Below are positions 46,959 through 57,416 of a DNA stretch of 64,000 nucleotides, piece after piece. The position numbers and the translations under genes were made by a program. Each line of letters begins with the position of its first letter. The first letter of the stretch is position 1. The notes under the pieces were generated by a model. The model was not told the origin of the DNA and made no database searches. It saw only the letters and a program-made list of their open reading frames with translations. The stretch is from Aquatica leii (lineage: Eukaryota; Arthropoda; Insecta; Coleoptera; Lampyridae), in NCBI GenBank assembly GCA_035610365.1, contig CM069432.1:229298532-229362531 (forward strand), written 5' to 3'.

Positions 46959-48910
46959 GAAAATAAGTTAATTTTAAACGCTCAATTGTTGTATACAATT
47001 GGTTTTTAATTACTGAACAAAAACTTGTAAAATTTATTGTACTTTATTTTTAAATTTTATTAACATTCATGGCATAATTATATCATTTTTTCTACAGCAT
47101 CCTTCGTGTTGGGGTTGTTCGGAACTTCTCTAGTGATCGGTACTTTCATATTTTTTCTCTTACCCTCAGTACTCTGTAAAGAATCGCTTATTAAGATGAT
47201 GTTGATTATAAGAAAACTAGCACAAAAATTGTTGCATGCAAATTAGTTAAAAAAAATAAATAAATTTAAGAAATAATAACTACAATTTCTTAATGCTACT
47301 TGAACGGATCAACGGCTTTTATTTAAACGAGAAGTTAGTTTAAACAGTAACGTTAGAAATTAAATTTAAAAAAAAAGAAATGGTAAAAAAACTAAATTAA
47401 TAGTTAACAAACTTAAAACTCAGTAAAATTAAAAACAAAAATTATTTTACATGCAACTACATTTTAATCTAACTTTTAATTAGGTAAATGCTAAAATCAA
47501 CTTTTTTAATTTGAAATAATTTCTTGTAAGGTATAAAATTGCATGCGATTAAGAGTATAGGGTTAAATCGAAAAATAAATTAAACTACTTACCATTGTAT
47601 ATACAAAAGCACTTTAATTTAAAACGTTCTTATTAATACGCAGCTAAAACTAAACAAAGTGTGATCGCTATAATAAAGGAAAGTGTCATTGACGAAAATA
47701 AATTTTTGCAATTACATATTATTAATTAAAGTTTTATGACACCTGCTGATTCATTCAGTTCGATGATTGTTTCAACAGATCAATGTTTTTCCAATGACAT
47801 ATAATTAGTGTAAATTCCATAAAGTAGTGTTGTTCAAAAATTTTCTTTTGCAAGCCAAAAAGTATTTTACATTTTGAAAATTATTATAATATATAACATT
47901 TTATAGTAAATATTTTAAAAGTTAAAACAGAAAGAAAACATGTAAATATATTTTAAAAATGATTGTAAAAGAAATAAATTGTTTCTATAAGTAATGAAAC
48001 AAATTATGTTGAAGTTAATTACATATCTAGAAAGTTATTGGCAATGTCAGGCTCATAAGTTAACAATTTTTTTACAACAAACCGTTGAAAAATCTGTTAT
48101 TTTTCAAATTTGCAAACAAAAATTAATTTTAGAATAACTCAAAGATTTATTGTTTAGATGATGTAACAAATTCGAAGATTATATAGATGTACCGAAAATA
48201 TCTTTAAAAGTTATTGTAACGTTTGAAATTTTTTAATGAAATAATTATTTACACGTTCATTGTTTTCACCTAACTAAAATTACTTGGTATTTAGAAATCG
48301 CATTCCTGAATTCTTGTAAGCAAAAAGCTTCATATAGATTTGATATTTTACTTAATGTTATATATATAATAAATTTATCATCAAACAAAAATAAGATTTT
48401 TTTTATAAAAAATGTATTAAACTGGCGGAATAATTTTTTAAAAATATGAAATTACCAATAAACTTTTTTCAACTCCTTCATACATTTTACATTTACGTTT
48501 GTATATTATTATAAAACCTAAAGATTTTACAGTAATATTTTGATAAAAAAAAACGCTACATTAGAAACTGGGTAATAACATTTTACGTAATTAGCGTAAT
48601 ATTGGTGATGAGTGTAATGGTAATCAGGTGATAAATTAAATAAATTATTGAAAATAATTGTATCTCTTCTATTATCACAAAAAAAATGAATTATGTAAAA
48701 AATTCTCAAAAACTCCCTTACTAAACATCTCAAAAATATTTTGTTGATTTAGTCAATGTACAAAATACATATTTAAGAATATTTGAGAATTTTTAAAAAC
48801 ATGTAATTAGAACTCCAATCGCAAAATGTTATTAGTTCACAATTACTCATTTCAAAGAAATAATTATTACAAGAAAGCGCATGTCAAACACTCTTTTTGC
48901 ACAAAAACAG
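46959..48910. other. Gene-poor left arm of the Polinton
   Basis: About 2 kb of AT-rich DNA without a recognisable gene, apart from an exon-like open segment at 47078-47173 on the minus strand (listed separately). The short open frame at 48527-48733 is AT-driven. Confidence 0.5.
47078..47173 (-). other. Exon-like open segment, possible last exon of a small gene
   Basis: On the minus strand a good acceptor (TCTTTACAG at 47182-47174) is followed by a 31-codon open frame ending in TAA at 47078. It encodes STEGKRKNMKVPITREVPNN followed by PNTKDAVEKMI. Its base composition is clearly GC-richer and more codon-like than the flanks. No upstream exon was recognised. It could be the tail of a small spliced Polinton gene in the left arm, or chance. 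Confidence 0.3.
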
Positions 48911-48918
48911 TATAAAAG
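48911..48918 (+). promoter_or_regulatory. TATA box of the PolB gene
   Basis: TATAAAAG lies 61 bp before the PolB ATG at 48979. The longer form TATAAAAGCA recurs before the first gene at the other end (61171-61162). Confidence 0.65.
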
Positions 48919-49149
48919 CAGGATTTTAGAATTCAATGTTAATTGTTTTTCAAATTTTGAAGAAATATATTATCAATTATGTCGGTGTCTACCATTTTAA
49001 ATTTGTTTTCATGCGGAATTTTTCGTGACGATGAATTACTTGAAGCGTATAATGATGTTTGTGATCGTCTTGTGCTGCATAATGAAGTAATCAATAATGA
49101 AGATGAAGATATTTTTAAACGTTTTATAGAAAAAGTTACTGAAATTATG

Positions 49150-49204
49150 GTAAGCTAGATTTAAAATAAATTATTATTACTATTAATAAATACATTCATT
49201 ACAG
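49150..49204 (+). other. PolB intron 1
   Basis: 55 nt, GTAAGC...ACAG, phase 0. Reading through it gives an immediate stop. Confidence 0.75.
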
Positions 49205-49321
49205 AACGCTAAGACGATGGCTAATCAGCAACCATCATTATTTACGTCTTTGTCTGATCGGTCATTGTTAAAATCTCCGACCAATCCACAGCCATCGACA
49301 TCGGAAGCCACACATTCAGAT

Positions 49322-49374
49322 GTAAGTTACTTTTAAACACAGCTAACAAATTTTCATATCTTGAATTATTACAG
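49322..49374 (+). other. PolB intron 2
   Basis: 53 nt, GTAAGT...ATTACAG, phase 0. Confidence 0.75.
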
Positions 49375-49536
49375 ATGTTTTATGGGCATGGTTTAAGGAC
49401 TGATAAAATCTTCAACCACTTTGACATTATAGGTGAAGGGGAAAAACAAATAAAAAAATTTAAAGTCACTGCTAAAACGGTTGTTTTTAAATTTAAACCC
49501 GTGGATATGTCAAGTAATCCCGTCGTATGGCTACGT

Positions 49537-49593
49537 GTAAGTTTATATTTATTTTTAACATTGACATAAAACTAATAGAAAATAATATTTCAG
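49537..49593 (+). other. PolB intron 3
   Basis: 57 nt, GTAAGT...ATTTCAG, phase 0. Confidence 0.75.
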
Positions 49594-50149
49594 AACTCTA
49601 TCGACGAGTTACTCAGGTACCTCTTAACCGACGCTTTGCCCACTGATCGCATAGGATTGCTGCTCCGTAATGATAACTACCCAGAAAAACCAATCGGAAT
49701 CTCGTTTAGGCGTAGGGACCAGTTAAACTCAAAAGTAATAGTGGCGACTCTTGAAAAAGTCTTACAAAGTAATACAAACTTTTTTGCAAGTGATACCCTA
49801 CGTCTGCATGTAGATGTAGTCTCCCTTCCTGTGGGTAAGGGAGGTCACGAAAAAATGGTTGGCGTTACTTACGAAGAATTCTGCCGTCGTAAAAAGGGTA
49901 TTCTGGTTATACAAAATAGCGATACTTTATGCCTAGCAAGAGCGTTGGTTGCGGCTATTGCCTGGGCATCAAAAAACGCTATCCTGCCCGCTTTATTGAG
50001 ACCTAACAACCCTCTTATGGAAGCCCAAGCTACAGACTTATGTGAAGCTGCTGGTGTTGATCTTACACATGGCGGTAACCGCGATCACATTCAGCAGTTT
50101 CAATACTACTTAACAGATTATACAATTGTGGTCTATAACAATAGATTAG

Positions 50150-50205
50150 GTAAATAATTTTTGATTTATGTGAAATAAATGTTTACAATTAAATTTTAAT
50201 TTTAG
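50150..50205 (+). other. PolB intron 4
   Basis: 56 nt, GTAAAT...TTTTAG, phase 1. It joins the N-terminal domain to the zinc-binding segment in frame. Confidence 0.75.
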
Positions 50206-53200
50206 GTAAAACCGTTTACTTTGAAGGACCCCGTAGTACAAATAGAATTGTTTTAAATTTAATTTATGAAAAAAATCACTACAATGTTATCACTAATCTG
50301 TGTTCGGCATTTTCCACAACTTACTTTTGCGAAATGTGCCGTTTTCGTACCAACAATAAGACTAAACATAAAAACTGTAAGTACATTTGTCCGGCCTGCC
50401 ATTCATCACCTCCATGTAACAAAGATTTGGAACTTATATTGTGCAATTCGTGTAATAGAGATTTTCGTGGTAGGGACTGCTTTGCTACCCATATTCAGCA
50501 ATTGTGTAAGACTTTGAGTAGGTGTAAGTCATGCCTTAATAGTGTTTGGGCGAATAAACCTCATAAATGTGGGTACAAGTATTGCCATAATTGTAGTTTC
50601 AGTAAACCCATTCGTCATCAGTGTTTTATGGCAAAAAACCTTTAGATAAAACAGCATTTAATCAAAATTTCATTTTGTGTTTTTGATCTAGAAGCACGAC
50701 AGGATACACGTGTAACAGCCACCACAAACTTGTTTTTACACATACCCACCTTATGTGTAGCACAACAAGTATGTAGGTCTTGTATTGATATTGATGACAT
50801 GAACCAAGATTGTGTAAGTTGTGGTAAAAGACAACATATTTTTACGGAAAATCCTGTCAGTGCGTTTCTAAATTATGTTTCGGTTTTAAAAAAGAAAAAC
50901 AGTAAAGGTAAGATAGTGGTATTGGCACATAATATGAAAGGGTACGACTGAGCATTTGTATTAAAGGAATTGTTAAAAAACAGTAAAGCTTGGAACCCTA
51001 AGATCATCACTAACGGAACTAAACTAATGAGCATTAATTGTGACGGTAATATTAAATTTATCGACTCTATCAATTACATGCCAATGCCACTAGCTAAACT
51101 TCCAAAAACTTTTAATTTTCAAACGGTAAAGGCTATTTCCCACATTTTTTCAATACATTACAAAATCAGAATTACATTGGACCTATGCCGCCTATGCACT
51201 ATTACGGTTGTGACGAAATGTCAACTTCAGTCAGAAATGATTTTGTGAAATGGTACCAAGAACAAGAAAGCTTAATAATTATGTTTTTAATTTTCAAAAT
51301 GAAATAATAAAATATTGCATAGACGACGTCAATATCTTAAGAAAAGCTTGCTTGGAATTTTGGAACCGTTTTACCACTTCTAACGGCGTTGACCCTTTTC
51401 GTGAGTCTTGTACAATTGCTGGTGCATGTAATACGGTTTTTAGACGTAATTATTTAAAGGAAAACTGTATTGGTCTTATTCCTCCTAACGGTTATAGAAT
51501 GGCTGACAAGCAATCTACCATTGCAATCAAATGGTTGCTGTGGTTAGAACATACTTTAAATATCAAAATTCAGCACGCTGGAAACGACCGCGAAGTTAAG
51601 TTGAAGGAGGGTTTCTTAGTTGACGGTTTTTGTCACGCTACAAACACAGTGTATCAGTTTCATGGCTGCTACTTTCATGGTTGCGAGATCTGTTTTCCAG
51701 ATCAGACAGCAGAACTTAGTGGCGACAAGCAGGATACGATGTTTGCAAGACGCGAAAAAACTGAAGCTACAGCGACCCGCATCCGTTCTTTCGGCTATAA
51801 CTTAGTGGAAATGAAAGAGTGTAAGTTTCGGCAATTTCTCAAAATTAATGTTCAGGCCTTAGAATTCACAACTAGTCACGCCATCATTCGGAACACCCCT
51901 TTGAATCCTCGTGACAGCTTTTTCGGAGGTCGTACCAACGCCGTCAAATTATACTACAAGGCAGAAGAAAACGAATCTATCCGTTACCTTGATGTATGCT
52001 CCCTTTATCCGTTTGTCAATAAATACGGCAAATATCCTGTAGGCCATCCTAAAATTCATGTTGGTAATGACATCTGTAGCCGTTTATCTTTAGACACAGT
52101 TGAAGGCATTATTAAATGTACCGTCCTTCCTCCTACTAATTTATATCATCCCGTTTTGCCTTGTAGAATGCACGGTAAACTTATGTTTATTCTCTGTAGA
52201 GTTTGCAGCGAAAACATGTTTAATGGCGAATGTCATCATACAGACGATGAACGTAAGTTTACCGGTACTTACGTTGCAGACGAACTTCGAGAAGCGTTGT
52301 CACAAGGGTACAAAGTGTTAGAAATTTTAGAAATTTGGGAATACGAAATTGCACAGTACAATAGAAGTTCTAGATCGGGGGGTTTATTCACAAAATACGT
52401 GAACAACTTTTTAAAACTGAAACAGGAGTCTAGCGGGTGGCCGTCTTGGTGTACGGATGATCAAGCAAAGGATCGGTATGTATCTGAGTATCTTGAACGA
52501 GAGGGATTGCATTAGACAAGTCGAATATTTCTGTAAACCCCGGTATGCGTTATATTGCAAAGTTATGTTTAAATTCATTTTGGGAGTAAATTTGCACAGC
52601 GCGAAAATCTAATGCAATCTTCAATCATACAGGACCCTTATGATTTATTCAAGATGCTTACTGATCCTTCGGTAGAGGCTCACTCGCTAACCACTGTTGA
52701 TGATGACACCATTATTTTGAATTGGGATAGGCCGGACGAAGGTATCGTACCGTTAAAAACTGTAAATGTTGCTTTGGCTGCATATACAACTGCCAATGCA
52801 CGTTTGGAATTGTACAAATACTTAAAACATTTGAACAGACGTGTCCTTTACTTCGATACGGATTCTATAATTTTTACAGAGAAACCAGGTGAATGGGTTC
52901 CCGCAATAGGCGACTTCTAGGAGACCTGACAGATGAAGTCGAATGTTACGGCCCTGGTAGTAAAATTGTAGAATTCGTAAGTGGTGGGCCTAAAAACTAT
53001 GCGTTCAAGGTGCTTTCAACAAAATCAAACAGCTTTGAATACATGTGTAAAGTTAAGGGTATTACTCTTAACTTTAAAAATTCACAAAATGTTAATTTTG
53101 AAACCCTTAAAAACATGGTTTTAAATCAAGCCGAGGATACGTATGTTCAGACGGATCGACGTATTTGTAGAAATTCCGCATTTGATGTTATGTCGCGGCC

Positions 53201-53285
53201 TGAAAGAAAAGTGTTTCGGGTGAATTATACAAAGAGACGTCGTTTAGAAGACAGTATGGATACGCTCCCGTACGGCTACCGGTAG

Positions 53286-53840
53286 TAACATTGTAGTGGT
53301 TTGTTTTCTTCATTTATTTATTTATTTAGTTTGTTGTTTTTTTAATTATTATTAGTTAGTATATTGTAATTTTTTAATATTTTTTTAATGTAAATACGTA
53401 ATCTTGATAGATATATTTTATGTATACTTTTTATGGTTACAATGATTTTGTAATTTTAACTTTTATTCTTAGGTATTTGTATAAAGCTTTTGTTAAAAAT
53501 AATTTTTAATTAAAATATTCAAATGTAAATAACTGCTTTGATTTAAGTACATTTAGGTATATTATTATTATTATTACATTTTAGTTGTTTCAGCTTTATA
53601 TCTTATTAGTGTTATTTAAGTCTTCTTGGTTTTGTTAAAAATTTATTCTTTGTAAATAAGGAATCTTTATGTATGCTTTTCACTGTTATTTATTGTTGAA
53701 TATGTCTAACTTTATTAAATACTTCAAACTTTATCATTCTTATTTGTATATGATTAAATATTTGTCTTTCAATAAAACACTTGAATTTAAATTTACTGTC
53801 TTTTATTTATTTATGTACAATAAATATTATAAAATATCGA
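53286..53840. other. Convergent intergenic region
   Basis: AT-rich DNA between the 3' ends of PolB (plus) and the protease (minus). Possible polyadenylation signals are AATAAA at 53770 (plus) and TTTATT words near 53800 (minus). No gene is supported. The 80-codon plus-strand frame at 53669 has the Tyr/Phe/Leu-rich composition of AT-rich DNA. Confidence 0.5.
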
Positions 53841-54296
53841 TTACATTTGTTTTCTTAAAATACAAATTATACAATAAACTAATGCATACATCATTTTTAT
53901 TAAATCATTAGTAAATATTTCTAAAAATTTTGTCATGTTTGTGTTACAAAGTTTAAAATATAAATATACAAGACAATATTGGCCGCAAAACATAGAATGA
54001 AAATCTTGTAAAATTTTACAATTAAAAGTCCAAGCACAACAATTTCTTTCTAAAAACTTTTTATGATATCCTAGGGGTGATCTTCCAAAAGAATCAAAGT
54101 ATTCTCCATGTCCATATTCATCAATGTAAAATGCGGCCCAATGTTCACCAGGTTTATAGGAAGGGTCGGTGTTTGCAATAATAGCACAAGGTCTCTGTAT
54201 ACGCCATGGTAATTGATTAGAAGCACATACAAGTCGATGTACATTCTTGGTGGTCGGGATGTTCTTCAAACATTGTTGAATTTGTACCGCATTCAT
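53841..54296 (-). CDS. Adenain-like cysteine protease (Polinton PRO)
   Basis: About 151 residues. The frame can be extended upstream, but the ATG at 54296 (MNAVQIQQCL) is the first true ATG. GEHWAAFYIDEYG carries the catalytic His, GEYFDSFGRSP the acidic residue after it, and MFCGQYCLVYLYFKLC the Gln and nucleophilic Cys. This His-Asp/Glu-Gln-Cys order is that of the adenovirus protease family. The enzyme would mature capsid proteins during virion assembly. Length is slightly below the usual family size, and the C-terminal tail (ALVYCIICILRKQM) looks degenerate. The 5' end overlaps the upstream FVDLQGF gene by 80 nt in another frame. It is one of the few genes without an obvious break. Confidence 0.9.
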   Translation of the reverse strand: MNAVQIQQCLKNIPTTKNVHRLVCASNQLPWRIQRPCAIIANTDPSYKPGEHWAAFYIDEYGHGEYFDSFGRSPLGYHKKFLERNCCAWTFNCKILQDFHSMFCGQYCLVYLYFKLCNTNMTKFLEIFTNDLIKMMYALVYCIICILRKQM

Positions 54297-54771
54297 CTCT
54301 GCTATTTTTCTTTGACCATTCACATAAAATTAAAGCGTGTTCCAGAGCACACGAAGGATTTTCAATGTGATGATGTAGACATTTGATTGCTTGCATATCT
54401 TTTTTTAATTCTTTAAATGTTGGACAACTCATCTCCTCCATGTTAACTACCGGTTTGTTTAAAAATTTTAAAGTGTTTTGCTTTTCATAGCCTTTAACAA
54501 AAATACCGTTAAAAGGCATCAATAATTTTCTAAGTTCGTCTTCAAAATCTTCATAATTTATGTATCCAGTACTCCATTTTAGACCATGAAAATAATTTTC
54601 CAAATAATAAACTTCGTTTTTCACTGATTTTGGCAAAGTAGAATAAGGCCTTGGTGGCTTTATGAGCAAAACTTCGCAATAGTCACCATCTGACGAAACA
54701 ACTGCAACTTCTTTAGGAATAAATTTCTTGTCTTCTCCGCGAAAACCTTGCAAATCAACAAACGCGTCCAT
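54217..54771 (-). CDS. Uncharacterised Polinton/arthropod protein with FVDLQGF start
   Basis: 184 codons from ATG 54771. It begins MDAFVDLQGF, followed by FIPKEVAVVSSDG, LLIKPPRPYSTLPKS, YFHGLKWSTGYI and, near the end, a CLHHHIENPSCALEHALILC segment with paired Cys and His. I recognise the pattern from uncharacterised arthropod and cnidarian proteins, but no biochemical function is known to me. The VDLQ start followed by a beta-rich stretch could be a degenerate RNase-H/DEDD-type nuclease fold. That is speculation. It sits between the major capsid and protease genes with only a 57-nt gap upstream. Its last 80 nt overlap the protease gene in a different frame, and the tail after ILCEWSKK looks unlike the rest, so the original stop may have been lost. 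Confidence 0.6.
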   Translation of the reverse strand: MDAFVDLQGFRGEDKKFIPKEVAVVSSDGDYCEVLLIKPPRPYSTLPKSVKNEVYYLENYFHGLKWSTGYINYEDFEDELRKLLMPFNGIFVKGYEKQNTLKFLNKPVVNMEEMSCPTFKELKKDMQAIKCLHHHIENPSCALEHALILCEWSKKNSRDECGTNSTMFEEHPDHQECTSTCMCF

Positions 54772-54828
54772 TCTTCTCGAGTGTTAAGTAATAACTAAGT
54801 TGAGTAAAGCGTCGAGTATACTTAACTA

Positions 54829-56133
54829 CTAAAATCCACCATTACATTTCTATGTTTATCAATTTCTATGACGTTGTCAAATTCTGCGTAAACTAAACAG
54901 TTTATCGTTTCACTTAACGCATCTTCAAATCCGACTTCTATGCGCAACGAACCATTTTTACAAGATTCCAATGTGTATTTGCATTTGCCGATAAATCCGG
55001 TGTTAAATCAAAAGCCATTAAACAATAACCTTTAGGGTAATCTTCTCGAGATATATTATTTCCTTCATTTAAGAAATGAATGCCGGTTCCAGAGTATAAA
55101 GTATGGTATGCTCGCACGTACAAGCCTGATTTTGTAAAATCCGGTTGAAGCGGTTTTGAAGGAATTTGCTGGCCATCAATATACAAGGACAGGTAATTAA
55201 TTTTATAATGATGAAAATTAAACGGGTTGGTAGCGTAATCTCCATTGAACGCTTTATTTGACACAAATCCAATAATACAACGTTTAGGTAATTGGCCTAA
55301 GAAAACGTTGTCTAAAGACTTTCGTTGAATCCCTGATGGAATAGTCAATACTTTAACATCGGCTTTGGTTATTGGATATTTTGCGGAAGTAGATTCTAAC
55401 GCTTTTGTGTGTGCAATTAGAATTGTTGGATTGATTTTCATTCTTCTTACTAAAAGACTGGCTTCTAAAATTTTCACCTTGTATGTAGACCCGGATTTAG
55501 CCATTAAACTAAACGAATCTCTTGAACGAACAAATTTTATCTTCATCTCGACGCCGTTAACAAGAAATTTTCTTGATTAAATATGTCAGAGTGTACATGT
55601 CCTATCATCTCGATTTGGTTATTTTCGAAAGTAAAGGATTTTCTTTTAATGAATCCTACATTGTCTTCCGTCAAATTATCCATTTTTCCTGGTGTATCAC
55701 TATGCCATAAACTACACGATAAATGTGAAGATTTTGCTTCTGATCCATAGTTTAGTAAAGTTTCAATATAAGAACGGTATGCATACGTATTATTAGGCGG
55801 AGATACAAGTTTCTGATTTAAATAAATCTCAACTTGACTAAATAGAGAATGTAACCAGTTATTTACGGGTCCTACAACATCCTCAACGTTTAACGAAGTA
55901 TCGTCTTGTTTCACGATTTTGGCTGTTACGTACAGCATTGTTTGACTTAAGTCCAAGTAATCATTGCCGTTGCCAGGTATAACAAATTCAATCGGTGCGT
56001 CGTCAGTTAACGAAGATAGTGGCTTGTAGAAAATCCATTCGCCGGATTCTATACTTGTTTGAGTTGATGGAAGGGCAAATAAATCTAATTCAGATTTAAT
56101 ACATTCGCAAGATTGAGCGTGAAGAAAAGCCAT
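54829..56133 (-). pseudogene. Major capsid protein, double jelly roll (two frameshifts)
   Basis: It runs from ATG 56133 to a TAG at 54831-54829. The N-terminal part (MAFLHAQSCECIKSELDLFA, then SGEWIFYKPLSSL, DYLDLSQTMLYVTAKI and HSLFSQVEIYLNQKLVSPPN) is open to about 55555. The next part is open from there to about 54960 in a second frame (VDVKVLTIPSGIQ-like segment, then FLGQLPKRCIIGFV and NYLSLYIDGQQIPSKPLQPD). The last ~45 codons lie in a third frame. These motifs are those of Polinton/adintovirus major capsid proteins, which form the trimeric hexon-like shell. Both breaks look like single-base indels. The start is 2 nt after the stop of the small basic protein gene. Confidence 0.93.
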
Positions 56134-56135
56134 TA

Positions 56136-56575
56136 TTAATTTCTGTCAAAAATATCGTTGTAATTAACTTTCGAATTAACAGGCTTGCGTCTAGAAGTTG
56201 ACGTCTTCTTCTTAATTACAGACAGAGAATGACTGGTTGTTTTTGACGCGGTTTTATATCCAGAACCTTGCATCAGATTTTCAATTTTAGTGTCTGCTTT
56301 GCGTTTCAGACTCTGACCGGCTTCGCGCATTCTATCTTGAAACGATTCTTTGATTGGTCGATTTTCCACAATATCTCCTAAAATATTACTTCCTGTCCTC
56401 AACGCTTCTTTTCCTACTGCTTTCACGCCTGACTTAAACAATGGTAAAATTGAACGAAATATACCCCCCAGCCAACTTCCAATTCCATGACCTCTTTGAT
56501 ATGGAGCCCTCGGTAAATAACACCGATTCCACTACCGGCTTGATTAATGTAATATTGTTGATATGGACACGCCAT
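56136..56575 (-). pseudogene. Small basic virion-type protein (adintovirus pX-like), frameshifted
   Basis: The ATG is at 56575 (MACPYQQYY). The first ~20 codons are in one frame, a Gly/Arg/His-rich middle is readable in a second frame around 56530-56470, and the rest is open from about 56460 to the stop at 56136. The last part has KSGVKAVGKEALRTGSNIL, then an Arg/Lys-rich tail ending NYNDIFDRN. A glycine-rich start followed by a Lys/Arg-rich core is typical of the small protein encoded between penton and hexon in adintovirus-like elements. A role as membrane-active or core protein has been suggested by analogy with adenovirus minor proteins. Two single-base shifts break it. It starts 1 nt after the minor capsid gene. 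Confidence 0.65.
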
Positions 56576-56576
56576 G

Positions 56577-57416
56577 TTAATTAAGTTTTTTGAAGTGACG
56601 TCTCAAATTCAACCTACCAAAGTCGAATGGCATAGAAGCTGCCGTGTCGGTTCTTATATTTATTTCTATATTTTCAAACTCTTTTCTCATAAGGGGTATG
56701 TAATGTACAGGAGAAAACACTACATCTTTGTGACATCCGTAATTGTAATTATCAGAAGTGACATTGACAATTCGCAATAAAGGTGCTAAGACATCTCCTA
56801 CTAATTGTGGTTCTACAATATCACAATAAATAAACATTTGAGATGGTATACCTGTCCATATGTTTGCTGGATGAGCTGAAGTTTTTTGTTTTGCTATATT
56901 TTGATCAGATGGAAATCCTAATTGAAGTGCTAATCTTCTTGAAAAACCGAGTACAGATAATGTCGTGTTTACTTTTAAGAAAACTCGTTTTGTTATTCTG
57001 TTGTATTTAAAATTTATCAGTTTCTTTATTATTTCGTGGTTATTAATTTCAGTAATAACGTCTTCGATTGATTCGTAGTTTCCTGGAGAAATTTTTACAA
57101 TATGCCATTCTTGATAAGAAAAATGAATTGAATCTTTACTGTCAAGAAAATGTTTTGTTGCAAGATTTAACACTTCTTCGAGACTTAACTCGTGTTCTTC
57201 CGGCGGTTCAGTCCTATAATACATTAAGTTATCAGTTTCTCCAACTGCTAAAAACGAACACGGATATTGAATTTCAGAAATTCCAACAACCCATTCTCCA
57301 GTCAATCTTACTCGTTTAGGTAATTGTGTCATAAAATTTGCAGTTGTATTGTTGGGGTAGTAATTCATAGAACTATTACTTAGCAATGTTAAATAAAACG
57401 CATTCTCGGTATTCAT
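56577..57416 (-). CDS. Minor capsid (penton) protein, single jelly roll
   Basis: About 279 codons. The open frame extends 10 codons further up, but the ATG at 57416 (MNTENAFYLTLLSNSSM) overlaps the integrase stop as ATGA and matches the usual start (xxNxFYxTLxSNxSxxYxPxNxxxxFxxxLPxxIxLxGxWxVGxxEIxYP). Seen here are FMTQLPKRVRLTGEWVVGIS and EIQYPCSFL, GNYESIEDVITEIN and LGFSRRLALQLGF. The C-terminal part (IYCDIVEPQLVGDVLAPLLR, then FSPVHYIPL and FENIEINIRTDTAASMPF) is the strongly conserved tail. It would form the pentameric vertex of the capsid. No break is visible. Confidence 0.93.
   Translation of the reverse strand: MNTENAFYLTLLSNSSMNYYPNNTTANFMTQLPKRVRLTGEWVVGISEIQYPCSFLAVGETDNLMYYRTEPPEEHELSLEEVLNLATKHFLDSKDSIHFSYQEWHIVKISPGNYESIEDVITEINNHEIIKKLINFKYNRITKRVFLKVNTTLSVLGFSRRLALQLGFPSDQNIAKQKTSAHPANIWTGIPSQMFIYCDIVEPQLVGDVLAPLLRIVNVTSDNYNYGCHKDVVFSPVHYIPLMRKEFENIEINIRTDTAASMPFDFGRLNLRRHFKKLN

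Larger units (their letters stand above)
48979..53285 (+). pseudogene. Protein-primed family-B DNA polymerase (Polinton PolB), broken
   Basis: PolB would replicate the element by protein priming. The 5' part is spliced: exons 48979-49149, 49205-49321, 49375-49536, 49594-50149 and from 50206, with four GT-AG introns of 53-57 nt. A cysteine-rich zinc-binding segment lies at 50330-50620. Exonuclease motif I is VFDLEA (about 50680), with HNMKGYD (about 50930) as a further exonuclease motif. Palm motif A is DVCSLYP (about 51990-52010), motif C is YFDTDS (about 52850) and GPKNY is near 52990. Breaks are an in-frame TAG at 50643, TGA at 50949 and apparent one-base frameshifts near 51130, 51270, 52510, 52590 and 52915. 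The stop at 53283-53285 is the natural end. I chose the ATG at 48979 because the exon is open and lies behind a TATA box. Confidence 0.92.

Noticed and set aside
50873..51073. 66-codon minus-strand frame
   Set aside because: Antisense shadow of PolB.
57068..57319. 83-codon plus-strand frame
   Set aside because: Antisense shadow of the minor capsid gene.
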